Assembly (NCBI GenBank): GCA_025355445.1
Contig: JANXZQ010000068.1
Span: 1-45,315, forward strand
DNA length: 45,315 bases
Reading direction: 5' to 3'
Source of the DNA: Gammaproteobacteria bacterium
GTDB taxonomy: Bacteria > Pseudomonadota > Gammaproteobacteria > Steroidobacterales > Steroidobacteraceae
Shown in pieces: positions 31,828 through 40,878 of this stretch (positions within the stretch are counted from its first letter, which is position 1; each line of letters opens with the position of its first letter). The notes under the pieces are model-generated. The model had not been told where the DNA came from. It was given only the letters and a program-made list of their open reading frames with translations, and did not search any database. The position numbers were made by a program, and so were the translations under genes.

Positions 31828-32907
31828 ATGTTTCTTAAAAACTGCTGGTACGTGGCGGCGCTGGATCACGAGCTGACCGACGGCAAATTGCTGAACCGAA
31901 CCGTGCTAGGGGAGCATCTGCTGCTCTACCGCGGCGAAAGTGGGCGAGTCAACGTGCTTAACGACCGTTGCCCGCATCGCGGCGCACTGCTCTCCCAAGG
32001 CCGCCTCGAAGGCGACGGCGTGCGCTGCATGTATCACGGCATCAAATATGATGGATCCGGCAAGTGCACGCAGATTCCCGGGCAGGATATGATCCCGCCG
32101 AAGCTGCGGGTGAGAAGCTATCCCGTCCTGGAGCGCGGTCATTTCGTGTGGGTTTGGATGGGCGATGCCGCGAAAGCGGACCCTGCATCGATCCTCGATC
32201 TTCGCTATCTGGAAGATTCCAATTGGAAGGGTATTCCCGCGTACCTTCACTACGACGCCAATTATCTGCTGATCGTTGACAACCTCAGCGATTTCTCCCA
32301 TCTCGCCTTCGTGCATACCAAGACGCTGGGCGGATCGGAGGAATATGCGTATGTCAGCAAGCCATCTGTCATCGAGCGATTGGAAAATGGCTTTCGTGTG
32401 GAACGCTGGCACTGGGACAGCGATCCGCCGCCATTCCATCAGAAAGTGATTCCCGATAAGACCGCCAAGGTCGATCGCCGCAACATCGCGTGGATGACCG
32501 TGCCTGGTATTTTCAATATGGAAACTCTGTTCGCGCCTGCAGGGCAGGGCAAGCAGACGGCAGCCGCCGGCGGAGCCAAAGAGTATAGAAATTGTCAATT
32601 CATGACACCGGAGACCGAGCGGACCACCCACTTCTTCTGGTCCTATCTCAATAACTTCGAGGGCGAAGACTCCACGATATCCCGGTCGCTTCTCGACAGC
32701 CTGATAGAAGGATTCATGGAGGACAAGGCGATCATCGAACGGCAACAAAAGACGCTGGAGGAGGATCCGAGCTTCCAGATGCTCGGGATTCTGGCGGACG
32801 CGCCGCTCGCACACTTCCGACGAGTGCTCGATCGGCTCATAAATGCGGAACAGAACAGCGGTGCAACTCAACCGGCAGAAGTGCGCCCGACGACGGCCGC
32901 CGGCTAA
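31828..32907 (+). CDS. Rieske non-heme iron oxygenase, VanA-like terminal component
   Basis: Aromatic-ring oxygenase or O-demethylase alpha subunit of 359 residues. The Rieske cluster ligands are CPH (Cys48, His50) and CMYH (Cys67, His70). The mononuclear iron site is DNLSDFSHLAFVH (Asp155 bridge, His158 and His163). The start MFLKNCWYVAAL and overall length match vanillate O-demethylase VanA and relatives. The ATG at 31828 has GGAGG seven bases upstream. No reductase (VanB-like) is adjacent, so electrons must come from a protein encoded elsewhere. It is divergent from an IclR regulator and followed, after 243 bases, by a TBDR, suggesting uptake and demethylation or hydroxylation of an aromatic compound. 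The exact substrate is not predictable. Confidence 0.9.
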   Translation: MFLKNCWYVAALDHELTDGKLLNRTVLGEHLLLYRGESGRVNVLNDRCPHRGALLSQGRLEGDGVRCMYHGIKYDGSGKCTQIPGQDMIPPKLRVRSYPVLERGHFVWVWMGDAAKADPASILDLRYLEDSNWKGIPAYLHYDANYLLIVDNLSDFSHLAFVHTKTLGGSEEYAYVSKPSVIERLENGFRVERWHWDSDPPPFHQKVIPDKTAKVDRRNIAWMTVPGIFNMETLFAPAGQGKQTAAAGGAKEYRNCQFMTPETERTTHFFWSYLNNFEGEDSTISRSLLDSLIEGFMEDKAIIERQQKTLEEDPSFQMLGILADAPLAHFRRVLDRLINAEQNSGATQPAEVRPTTAAG

Positions 32908-32992
32908 AGCTGTTGGTAGCGTGGCCCCAGCCGGCGACGTCGAACAATCACGACAGAGGGGGTGGCCGCGTGTCGGATAGGCGCGTCGCTGG

Positions 32993-33012
32993 CTGTTGCT
33001 AATTAACAACAG
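32993..33012. repeat. Near-perfect 20-base palindrome upstream of the TBDR
   Basis: CTGTTGCTAATTAACAACAG is its own reverse complement except for one pair. It lies 86 bases after the Rieske stop and about 140 bases before the TBDR start. It may be a regulator site or a terminator stem without a T run. Confidence 0.5.
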
Positions 33013-33150
33013 ACGAACAACCGTGTCTCAATTTGATTGCGACTTGATCGGGCGCTCGCAACCAATCAGAATTGATGCATAAATTAGATGGGCCCTGCAT
33101 ATTTTGCTATCAGTGCATGCAGCGGTGGGATGAACACGACGGGAGATTTT

Positions 33151-35991
33151 GTGGAAAAAGCTACATCAGCGGCTGCGAAGCTTGGTTTTGGTCGATCCTT
33201 CGCCGCCATTTCGGCCGCCGTACTATTGGTCATTTCGGCGCAACAGGTGCGGGCGGCGGGCGCGAACAGCGGCGGCGGGGCGGATTCAACGCTCGAGGAG
33301 GTCGTCGTCACCGGATCCCTGATCCCCCAAGTGCGCGCCGAAATTTCTACGCCGGTTACGATCATCACTGCCGTAGACATTCAAACCAAGGGCTTCGTAT
33401 CGGTGGGGGATGCATTGCAACATACCTCATTCGCCACGGGTGCCGTGCAGGGAGCCGGATTTAGCGGCGGATTCACCCAAGGCATCAAGACCTTCAGCCT
33501 GTTCGGTTTGTCGCCGTCCTACACCAAGATCCTGATCGACGGCCGCCCCTTGGCGGACTACCCCGCACTCTATAACGGCACCGACATCGTGCCGAACGTG
33601 GATGGCATTCCGACTGAGTTGGTAGACCACATCGATATTCTCCCGGGCGGCCAGTCCTCGATTTACGGCTCCGATGCCATTGCCGGTGTCGTCAACGTCG
33701 TCATGAAGAAGCAAATGGATGGTCCCACCATCGATGTGCGCGATGGTTGGTATACCGGTGGTGGCGGTGGCAATCGGCGCATTGCGCTGGCCGACGGATT
33801 CACTTTAGGCGGCATCAACATCGTGGCGGGCGCGCAGTACGAGAGAACCGATCCCATCTGGGGTTACCAGCGCAACGACACCAGCCACTATTTTGCCGGC
33901 GGCTCCTCGCCGCAAACCGCCGCCCGCGAGTGGCTGGTGAGTGGCTTCTTCGGCCAGCCCAACGGTGATTTATATTATTTCCAAGATCCCGCGAACTGCG
34001 CCAACGTTGCCAGCCAGTACAACAACACGGTCGGCGTGCGTCAGAGGCAAGGTCGCGGCACTTACTGCGGCTCGTTCAATGGCGGCTTGTATACAGTCAA
34101 CAACGGGCAAGAGAATACTGACGGCTATCTGCACATCAGCGATGACATCAACAGCAACGTGCAGGTTTTCGCCGACGTGTTGCTCAGCCATGACGTCGAA
34201 AGATTCAGCACCGGGACGGCATTTTTCTCCACTGCCGACGATTCTGCCGGTCCCTTCGGCTACTACGAAGATACCAAGGTGACCGGTCCTGCGGGCGGGC
34301 CTACCTCTGATTACCTCAATCTGCAACGCATATTCTCGCCCGAGGAAGCCGGTGGTTTGAAAAATACCATGGACAAAAACACTCTGAACGGCATCAGGGC
34401 GACGCTGGGCGTAAAGGGGACGATATTCTCTTCGAACTGGAATTATGCCGTTGACTTCAGTTACACGCAGAACAAGCTCACCGAGATCACGAACCTCGCG
34501 TTCGAAGGTCCCATTAATAATTTCTTCTCGACGATCATGGGCCCCAACTTAGGATTCGATCCTGCGCTGGGGGCCAATCTGTACTCGCCGAATTACGCGG
34601 CTTTCTATAAGCCGCTCACACCGGCGCAATACGCCAGCTTCACAGGCGACGCCACCTCCTATTCGTACACCGAAGAAAGCGTGGCGCGCGCAGAACTGGT
34701 GAATTCGTCGCTGTTCCCGTTGCCGGGCGGCAATGCGGGTTTGGCAGTGGTGTTCGACGGGGGCGGTCAGGGCTGGAACTACACGCCTGACCCGCGGTTT
34801 CTCGACGGCGGAACCTATCTGTACACGGCGACCGCGGGTTCGGGTCATCGCTCGCGCTATTCCGAAACCACGGAGATAAAGCTGCCGGTTGTGCAGATGC
34901 TGACGTTTGACTTGTCCGGCCGCTACGACGATTACAAGGTGGACGGGAACAAAATCGATAAGTTCACGTACAACATCGGGGCGGAATTCCGGCCCCTCGG
35001 TTCGCAGCTGCTGATTCGCGGCCGTTATGGCTCTGCCTTCAAAACTCCGACGCTGTCCGATGAATTTCAAGGTAAAAGCGGTTTCTTCTTCACCGGCACG
35101 GATTACTACACCTGCACGAAAAACGGCTATACGGCGGCGACCTTGAGCAATTGTCCGCAGGCGAACACGTCGTACTTCGGCACGACGTCAGGTACGCCCG
35201 GCTTGAAACCGATCACCGCCAAGCTGTGGGACATCGGCGTGGTCTACACGCCGGTGACCGAAGCAAAGATCAGCGTAGATTTCATTCACTGGGCCATCAG
35301 CAACGAAGTTCAGGAACAGAACAGCGACCAACTGCTGCGGGTCGATTCGGCCTGTCTGTTGGGCCAGTTGGATGTTACCTCGCCGACCTGCGTGCAGGCG
35401 CTCGCTGCCGTCGCGCGGGATGCCAATGGCAACCTCGTCAGCGTGAGCACTCCCAAAATCAACGTCGCCCATGAGAATCTGAACGTCCTGACAGTGGCGC
35501 TCGATTACATGCTGGATATGGGCCGATTCGGCAACCTGGTGTTCGACGGCGCCTATACCGATTTGCTCAAGCACGACTCGACGCAGTTTACGGGCGATAC
35601 GGTGATCGATTTATTGCAGAGTCCGTTCTACAGCAACGACTTCAAGACCAAGGAAAATGCCTCGGTGACTTGGAATTTTCATGACTTCGGCACGACGTTC
35701 TACGTGGAACGCTACGGCAAAACGCCGAACTATCTGGCGTCGCTGACCACCGATCAGTACAACACTCCCGGCGCCGGCAGAGTCGGGTCGTGGACGCTCG
35801 CCAATATGAGCGCGAGATACGAAATAATTCGAGGCTTGATGGTGTCGGCCAACGTGGACAATGTCTTCAATAAAGAGCCGCCGAAGGACAATAGCTGGCC
35901 CGGCATCTATGATCAGCCGTACAGCACCTTGAATTACAATAACTACGGCCGTAGCTTCCTGGTCGAGGCGAACTACAAGTTCGCTAAATAA
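33151..35991 (+). CDS. TonB-dependent outer-membrane receptor
   Basis: Outer-membrane transporter of about 946 residues. The GTG at 33151 is preferred because GGGAG lies five bases upstream and it gives a compact signal peptide ending QQVRAAG; ATG codons at 33088 and 33130 are in frame but lack spaced ribosome sites. The TonB-box-like TLEEVVVTGSLIPQVRAE is followed by a plug domain with TKILIDGRPLADYPALYNG and GQSSIYGSDAIAGVVNVVMK. The barrel ends YGRSFLVEANYKFAK, unusual in having two residues after the terminal Phe. It resembles the receptor at 21369 in type. Position behind the IclR/Rieske pair suggests an aromatic ligand, possibly sharing the palindrome at 32993-33012. Confidence 0.92.
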   Translation: MEKATSAAAKLGFGRSFAAISAAVLLVISAQQVRAAGANSGGGADSTLEEVVVTGSLIPQVRAEISTPVTIITAVDIQTKGFVSVGDALQHTSFATGAVQGAGFSGGFTQGIKTFSLFGLSPSYTKILIDGRPLADYPALYNGTDIVPNVDGIPTELVDHIDILPGGQSSIYGSDAIAGVVNVVMKKQMDGPTIDVRDGWYTGGGGGNRRIALADGFTLGGINIVAGAQYERTDPIWGYQRNDTSHYFAGGSSPQTAAREWLVSGFFGQPNGDLYYFQDPANCANVASQYNNTVGVRQRQGRGTYCGSFNGGLYTVNNGQENTDGYLHISDDINSNVQVFADVLLSHDVERFSTGTAFFSTADDSAGPFGYYEDTKVTGPAGGPTSDYLNLQRIFSPEEAGGLKNTMDKNTLNGIRATLGVKGTIFSSNWNYAVDFSYTQNKLTEITNLAFEGPINNFFSTIMGPNLGFDPALGANLYSPNYAAFYKPLTPAQYASFTGDATSYSYTEESVARAELVNSSLFPLPGGNAGLAVVFDGGGQGWNYTPDPRFLDGGTYLYTATAGSGHRSRYSETTEIKLPVVQMLTFDLSGRYDDYKVDGNKIDKFTYNIGAEFRPLGSQLLIRGRYGSAFKTPTLSDEFQGKSGFFFTGTDYYTCTKNGYTAATLSNCPQANTSYFGTTSGTPGLKPITAKLWDIGVVYTPVTEAKISVDFIHWAISNEVQEQNSDQLLRVDSACLLGQLDVTSPTCVQALAAVARDANGNLVSVSTPKINVAHENLNVLTVALDYMLDMGRFGNLVFDGAYTDLLKHDSTQFTGDTVIDLLQSPFYSNDFKTKENASVTWNFHDFGTTFYVERYGKTPNYLASLTTDQYNTPGAGRVGSWTLANMSARYEIIRGLMVSANVDNVFNKEPPKDNSWPGIYDQPYSTLNYNNYGRSFLVEANYKFAK

Positions 35992-36003
35992 AATAGCTGC
36001 CGC

Positions 36004-36043
36004 GTGCCGGCATGATCCCGCAAGGGGGGGACCATGCCGGCAC
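36004..36043. terminator. Bidirectional terminator hairpin between convergent genes
   Basis: GTGCCGGCATG (36004-36014) and CATGCCGGCAC (36033-36043) form a perfect 11-base stem, with further pairing of TCCC to the G run inside the loop. It lies between the TBDR stop and the amidotransferase stop. There is no clear T run, but the stability and position support termination for both strands. Confidence 0.7.
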
Positions 36044-36069
36044 TGAGGCACCGGCGCCTCGCACGATGG

Positions 36070-36924
36070 TTATTGCTTTTGCGCCGCGTGCTGCAGGACG
36101 CTGACCTGCAACCAGTTGCGAATTTCGAGCAGCCGCAAGGCTTCGCTGCGCATGGCGGGGCCCAGCCCATGCTTCCAGAGCAGCCCCCAGTCGGACGGGT
36201 GCGCCTGCAGGTTGCGCAGCTCGCCGGCAAAGGCCTGAAGCGCAGCGAGATCGGAGAACATGCCTTCGGTGACGAGAGTCTGGCCGTAGCGCTCAGCTGC
36301 AGCGGCGATGTCGATGTAGTCGTATTCAGGATGATATTGCACGCCCCAGAAAGTACCGCGCCCATGATCGAATGATGCAGCCTGTATCCCGAAGTCGTTC
36401 ACGGCCAGCGCTGTGGCGCCGGCGGGGAGCGAGGCGATTTCGTCGCGATGAATGGTCGGCGCTTCGAACACCACCGGCTTGCCGGCGAAGATCGCATGCT
36501 GCCGGCCCGCGTCGCTGAGCAGAATGCGCCGCGCGAATCCAAACTCGCGGCCGCGCGGATTGGCGCGCACTTCCCCGCCGGCGGCGGTGACCGCAACCTG
36601 CAGCCCCCAGCAACTGCCGAAAAACGGCACGCCGGCCGCGAACACCGCCTTGGCGAGCTCGATTTGGCGGGTCACGGGAACACCGCCGTTGTAGATGTTG
36701 AGGGCTGACCCCGTCATCGTGACGCCGTCGTAGCTCTCGAGCGCAGCGCCCGGCAGCAGCGCTGCACCGTCCGCCGCGGTGACGATGTCGACCCGCAGCG
36801 AGGGGTCGAGGCGGTGCAGCACGCGCGCATATCCGGTGCCGGAGTCGTACCCCAGTGCTGCAACCTGGCGCGCGCGAATCTCCGCGACGTTGCCGTCGAT
36901 GACCAGGATTCGGGGGCCGTTCAC
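36070..36924 (-). CDS. Class I glutamine amidotransferase, probable gamma-glutamyl hydrolase
   Basis: Class I (triad) glutamine amidotransferase-like protein of 284 residues. The nucleophile is Cys105 in FFGSCWGLQV, and His-Glu follow in WGVQYHPEYDYID. It stands alone, without a synthetase domain, so hydrolysis is its own job. As the last gene of a ligase/dehydrogenase operon it is likely to release glutamate from a gamma-glutamyl intermediate, the role of PuuD or IpuF, though its sequence is closer to GMP-synthase-type amidotransferase domains than to PuuD. It starts with GTG directly after the stop of the alcohol dehydrogenase (no gap). The C-terminal 60 residues are a helical extension. 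Confidence 0.82.
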   Translation of the reverse strand: MNGPRILVIDGNVAEIRARQVAALGYDSGTGYARVLHRLDPSLRVDIVTAADGAALLPGAALESYDGVTMTGSALNIYNGGVPVTRQIELAKAVFAAGVPFFGSCWGLQVAVTAAGGEVRANPRGREFGFARRILLSDAGRQHAIFAGKPVVFEAPTIHRDEIASLPAGATALAVNDFGIQAASFDHGRGTFWGVQYHPEYDYIDIAAAAERYGQTLVTEGMFSDLAALQAFAGELRNLQAHPSDWGLLWKHGLGPAMRSEALRLLEIRNWLQVSVLQHAAQKQ

Positions 36925-38097
36925 CTAGGGAGCGCCCACCGCGCCCAAGCGTCCATCGACGGCCGCCAGAAAGATCCTCTCCAACTGCGCGGCGTCGACC
37001 GCGATGGGGTTGCCGCCGGCGGAAGGGTCGATTGCGGCTTCGCGGCCGATGACGACTGCATTGCCGGCGTTGACTCCGATGTCAGCCAAGGAGTGCGGAA
37101 TACCGAGCTCCTCGCGCATCTTCAGCACCCAGGCGAACAAGCCGTCGAAGCCGTGTGCGGGTAAGTCGAGCACGCGCGCGATTACGTCGGCTTTGTCGGC
37201 AATCGCGGCCCGGTTGAAGGTCATCACATAGGGAAGGATGACGGCGTTGGTCAGCCCGTGATGTGTGTTGAACCATGAACCCACCGGGTGAGCGATGGCG
37301 TGCACGCCGCCGAGACCTTTCTGAAAGGCGGTGGCGCCCATCGACGCCGCGGCCAGCATAGACGAGCGCGCTTCGATATCCCTGCCGTCCGCATAGGCGC
37401 GCGGTAGGTAGCGATGAATGAGGCGCATACCCTCGAGTGCAATGCCGTCGGCGAGTGGATGAAAGCCCGGCGCGCAGTACGCTTCGAAACAATGGACGAA
37501 GGCGTCGATACCGGTGGCGGCGGTGACTGCGGGCGGCAGGCCGACGGTCAACTCCGGGTCTAAGATGACGATGCGCGGCATCATCTGCGGATGAAAAATA
37601 ATTTTTTTCTGGTGCGTCTCCTCATTGAGGATGACGCCGGCCCGGCCGACCTCGGAGCCGGTGCCCGCGGTGGTCGGGACCGCGACCACCGGCGCGATGC
37701 CGGCGGGGTCCGCTCGAGTCCACCAGTCGCCGACGTCCTCGAAATCCCATAGCGGCCTGGATTGCCCCGACATGAAGGCCACGACTTTGCCGGCGTCGAG
37801 CGCCGAGCCGCCGCCAAACGCCACGACACCGTCGTGACTGCCGGCGCGGAACGCACGCAACCCCGCCTCGACGTGGCTCAAGGCCGGATTTCCCCTCACC
37901 GCCCCGAACAGGGCCGCATCCTTAAGATCGGCCAGTGCGTTTTTGATCATGGGCGCGCCGATCAAGCCCTCGTCGGTGACGATCAGCGGCCGCCTGATAC
38001 CGGCCGACGCACACGCCTTGGCAAGCTCGGCGACACGGCCCGGGCCCGCCCAGATGGTGGTGGGATAATTCCAGTTACCGCGAAGATTCAAACTCAT
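36925..38097 (-). CDS. Iron-containing alcohol dehydrogenase
   Basis: Group III metal-dependent alcohol dehydrogenase of 390 residues. The NAD-binding glycine-rich GGGSALDAGKVVAFM and the second loop TTAGTGSEVGRAGV are intact. The iron ligands lie in GIDAFVHCFEAYC and HPLADG, then GVHAIAHPVGSW and NTHHGL (Asp and three His). The ATG at 38097 is chosen for the AAGG eight bases upstream and because its first bases overlap the stop of the aldehyde dehydrogenase by four. Presence in a gamma-glutamyl-type operon suggests oxidation of a gamma-glutamylated amino alcohol to its aldehyde, which the adjacent dehydrogenase would finish. Confidence 0.93.
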   Translation of the reverse strand: MSLNLRGNWNYPTTIWAGPGRVAELAKACASAGIRRPLIVTDEGLIGAPMIKNALADLKDAALFGAVRGNPALSHVEAGLRAFRAGSHDGVVAFGGGSALDAGKVVAFMSGQSRPLWDFEDVGDWWTRADPAGIAPVVAVPTTAGTGSEVGRAGVILNEETHQKKIIFHPQMMPRIVILDPELTVGLPPAVTAATGIDAFVHCFEAYCAPGFHPLADGIALEGMRLIHRYLPRAYADGRDIEARSSMLAAASMGATAFQKGLGGVHAIAHPVGSWFNTHHGLTNAVILPYVMTFNRAAIADKADVIARVLDLPAHGFDGLFAWVLKMREELGIPHSLADIGVNAGNAVVIGREAAIDPSAGGNPIAVDAAQLERIFLAAVDGRLGAVGAP

Positions 38098-39485
38098 ATC
38101 GATACCTTGAAGTGATAGGACTTCGGCCGCGTCAACTGCTCGAAGCCCACGCGCGACAAAGTGCAGCCGCGGCCCGAATTCTTGACGCCGGTCCAGGCGA
38201 GAGCCGGATCGAGGTAGTCGCAACGGTTCAAAAAAACGGTGCCAGTCTCGAGCGCGTCACCAAGCGCTTCGGCGCGCGCCGCGTCCGTCGAGAAGATCGC
38301 GGCGGTGAGTCCGAACTCACTGTCATTCATCAGCCGTATTGCTTCGTCGTCGGAACTGACTTTCATGATGCCGACCGCAGGCCCGAAAGTCTCTTCGCGC
38401 ATGATGGCCATCGTGTGGTCGACACCGACCAGCACCTGCGGGGCAAGATAGGGCGTGCCGGTGGCCGAGGCGGCGAACCGTGTCTCGTCGACCAGCTGGC
38501 GTGCCCCGCGGGCGAGGGCATCGCTGACCTGCGCTCGAACCGAATCGGCGGCGGCGGTTCGTACCATCGGACCAATTGTCGTTTCCGGATCGAGCGGGCT
38601 CCCTAGGCGATACTTGTTCGTCAGATCAACCACGCCGGCCACGAACTCCTCGTAACGTGATGCGGCGACGTAGACCCGTTTGATGCCGCAGCAGGATTGG
38701 CCGGCATTGAAGAAGGCGCCGTCGGTCACAGTGTCGATGGCGTGCGCGAGGTTGGCGTCGGCGCGAACATAGGCGGGATCCTTGCCGCCGAGCTCCAGGC
38801 CGGACGTTGCAAACCCCGCGCTGGTGGCTGCGGCGACGGCACGCCCGCCGGAGACCGAACCCGTGAAGCAAACGCCGGCAACACGTGGATCGCGCATCAG
38901 GCGGGCGGTGTCGCCGTGCGACAGATGCAGGTATTGGAATACACCGGCAGGCACGTCCGCGCTTGCGAACGCCTCGAGGAATCGTTCGGCGCACAACGGC
39001 GTTTGATGAGAATGCTTGAGCACCACGGCGTTACCGGCAATCAGCGCCGGCAGCACGGCGTTGACCGCCGTCAAATAGGGATAATTCCAGGGTGCCACGA
39101 CGGCGATCACGCCGAGCGGCACCCGCTTGATCTGCCGCTGAAAGCCGGGTTTGTCGCTGGGCAGGACGGCGGCGAGGGCTTCGGGCGCGACCGCCAGCAT
39201 GTAGCGCGCACGTTCGTCAAAACCGCGGATCTCGCCGGGCGCGTGGCGAATAGGGCGGCCCATCTGCCAGGTGATCTCGGCGGCGATGTCGGCGGATTTT
39301 GCGACGAAGGCATCGACAGCCTTGCCCAGAGTCTCGCAACGTGTCACCAGAGGCAGGGCGGCCCAGGCCGCCTGCGCGGTTTTGGCGAAGTCCAGTGCGT
39401 GATCAATGCCGTCGGCGGTCTCGAGCGGCCGTTCGACGTATACGCGGCCATCGACCGGACTGATGGTTTTAAGGGTAGCAGTCAT
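38094..39485 (-). CDS. NAD(P)-dependent aldehyde dehydrogenase
   Basis: Aldehyde dehydrogenase of 463 residues. Catalytic features are VVAPWNYPYLTAV (Asn), GLELGGKDPAYV (general base Glu) and FFNAGQSCCGIKRVYV (nucleophilic Cys). The ATG at 39485 gives a normal N-terminus (MTATLKTISPVDGRVYVERP) and lies seven bases after the glutamine-synthetase-like gene. It overlaps the alcohol dehydrogenase gene by four bases at its end. In a gamma-glutamylation pathway it would convert the gamma-glutamyl aldehyde to the acid, as PuuC or IpuH do. The protein is in the succinate-semialdehyde/gamma-glutamyl aldehyde dehydrogenase range of length. Confidence 0.94.
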   Translation of the reverse strand: MTATLKTISPVDGRVYVERPLETADGIDHALDFAKTAQAAWAALPLVTRCETLGKAVDAFVAKSADIAAEITWQMGRPIRHAPGEIRGFDERARYMLAVAPEALAAVLPSDKPGFQRQIKRVPLGVIAVVAPWNYPYLTAVNAVLPALIAGNAVVLKHSHQTPLCAERFLEAFASADVPAGVFQYLHLSHGDTARLMRDPRVAGVCFTGSVSGGRAVAAATSAGFATSGLELGGKDPAYVRADANLAHAIDTVTDGAFFNAGQSCCGIKRVYVAASRYEEFVAGVVDLTNKYRLGSPLDPETTIGPMVRTAAADSVRAQVSDALARGARQLVDETRFAASATGTPYLAPQVLVGVDHTMAIMREETFGPAVGIMKVSSDDEAIRLMNDSEFGLTAAIFSTDAARAEALGDALETGTVFLNRCDYLDPALAWTGVKNSGRGCTLSRVGFEQLTRPKSYHFKVSI

Positions 39486-39492
39486 GCGGTAC

Positions 39493-40878
39493 TCAAATGA
39501 TTTCGAAATATCGCGCAAGTTCCCAGTCGGTGACGGCCTTGCGGAATTCTCGCTCTTCCCATTGGCGGGTTGCGGCGTAGTGCTCAACGAATGCGTCGCC
39601 AAACATCGCTCGCGCCGCCTTGGATGCGCTGAGCCGTTCAGCCGCCTCGTATAGCGTAGCGGGCAGACGCCGGTGGGGCGGATGTTCGCGGTCGTAGGCG
39701 TTGCCCACGATGGGCGCATCCGGCTCGATATGATGTTCGATGCCCCAAAGACCGGCGCCAATCGCCGCGGATAGTGCGATGTAGGGATTGATGTCCGCCG
39801 CGGCGATCCGAAACTCGACGCGCTGGCTCGATGGACCGCCGCGAATGACGCGCAGCGCGGTCGTGCGGTTCTCGATTCCCCAAGTCGCCGACGTCGGCGC
39901 CCAGTAACCCGGCACCAGGCGCGAATAGCTGTTCACGGTGCAGGCGACCATGGCGAGGAGCTCCGGCATCAGCGCCTGCTGGCCGCCGACGAACCAGCGC
40001 ATGGCGTCGGACATCTCGTGCGGCTTCGATGCGTCATGGAACACGCTGGCGCCGTCGGCGGTGCGCAGCGAGATGTGCAGGTGACCGCTCTGGCCAGGGA
40101 CGCTGTTGGACCACTTGGCCATGAACGTTGCCATCAGCCCGTGACGCTGCGCGAGCACCTTGGTGAAGGTTTTGAAAAGTGCCGCGCGATCAGCCGCTTC
40201 CAAGGCATCGCAGTACGTGAGCGCTGCTTCGAGCACGCCCGGCCCCGTCTCGGTGTGCAGACCCTCGATGGGAAAGCGCATGGTTTGTCCGAGCTCCAAC
40301 AGCTCGTGATACAGGTCCGAGTGCACTGAACTTCGCAGCACGGAATAGCCGAAGGCGCCGGGGGTCATGGTTCTCAGTTGCCGATACCCTTTCTCGCGCA
40401 CGGATTGCGGCGTTTCCTCGAACATGAAGAATTCATATTCCGCGGCGGCACTGACTAGAAACCCCATGCCCGCGGCCCGCTCGAGCACGCGCCGCAGCGC
40501 GCCGCGCGGACAGACCGCTTCGGCGCTCCCGATAAACTCCCCCAGAAAAAACACCGTCTTCGGCTCGAAGGGAATATCGCGCTGGGTCTCGGGAAGCACC
40601 CGCACGGTGGCGTCGGGGTAGGCGGTGTGCCAGCCGGTGAACGTGGTGTTGTCGTACAGCTGGTCATTCGAGTCCCAGCCCAGAATCACATCGCAGAAAC
40701 CCAGGTTCTTGTCCACGGCCGCCAGGAACTTGTCGCGGCTCAGATATTTTCCGCGCAGAATTCCGTCGGTATCGAAGACGCCGATCTTGACATGTTCGAT
40801 GCCCCGCTCGACGAGAAAACTACGGATTTCGATTTTCTGCTTCACGCGTGCTCGAGTCCAACTCAAAATTGCAGTCAT
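39493..40878 (-). CDS. Glutamine-synthetase-like gamma-glutamylamine ligase
   Basis: Ligase of 461 residues with the glutamine synthetase fold but the sequence traits of amine-specific relatives (PuuA, IpuC, GlnA3/4). The N-terminal VKIGVFDTDGILRGKYLSRD is typical of that group. ATP and glutamate sites include HTETGPGVLEAAL (in place of the PGQxE of true glutamine synthetase), SGHLHISL, and NSYSRLVPGYWAP with WGIENRTTALRVI and RVEFRIAAADINPYIAL. It should join glutamate to an amine at the cost of ATP. The ATG at 40878 overlaps the permease gene end by 59 bases; a GTG at 40845 is a realistic alternative. Position in the operon supports amine catabolism over nitrogen assimilation. Confidence 0.88.
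   Translation of the reverse strand: MTAILSWTRARVKQKIEIRSFLVERGIEHVKIGVFDTDGILRGKYLSRDKFLAAVDKNLGFCDVILGWDSNDQLYDNTTFTGWHTAYPDATVRVLPETQRDIPFEPKTVFFLGEFIGSAEAVCPRGALRRVLERAAGMGFLVSAAAEYEFFMFEETPQSVREKGYRQLRTMTPGAFGYSVLRSSVHSDLYHELLELGQTMRFPIEGLHTETGPGVLEAALTYCDALEAADRAALFKTFTKVLAQRHGLMATFMAKWSNSVPGQSGHLHISLRTADGASVFHDASKPHEMSDAMRWFVGGQQALMPELLAMVACTVNSYSRLVPGYWAPTSATWGIENRTTALRVIRGGPSSQRVEFRIAAADINPYIALSAAIGAGLWGIEHHIEPDAPIVGNAYDREHPPHRRLPATLYEAAERLSASKAARAMFGDAFVEHYAATRQWEEREFRKAVTDWELARYFEII

Noticed and set aside
31906-33009. Open frame of 367 codons antisense to the Rieske oxygenase
   Set aside because: The sense strand holds both iron-binding motifs; the antisense frame has no motif or ribosome site.
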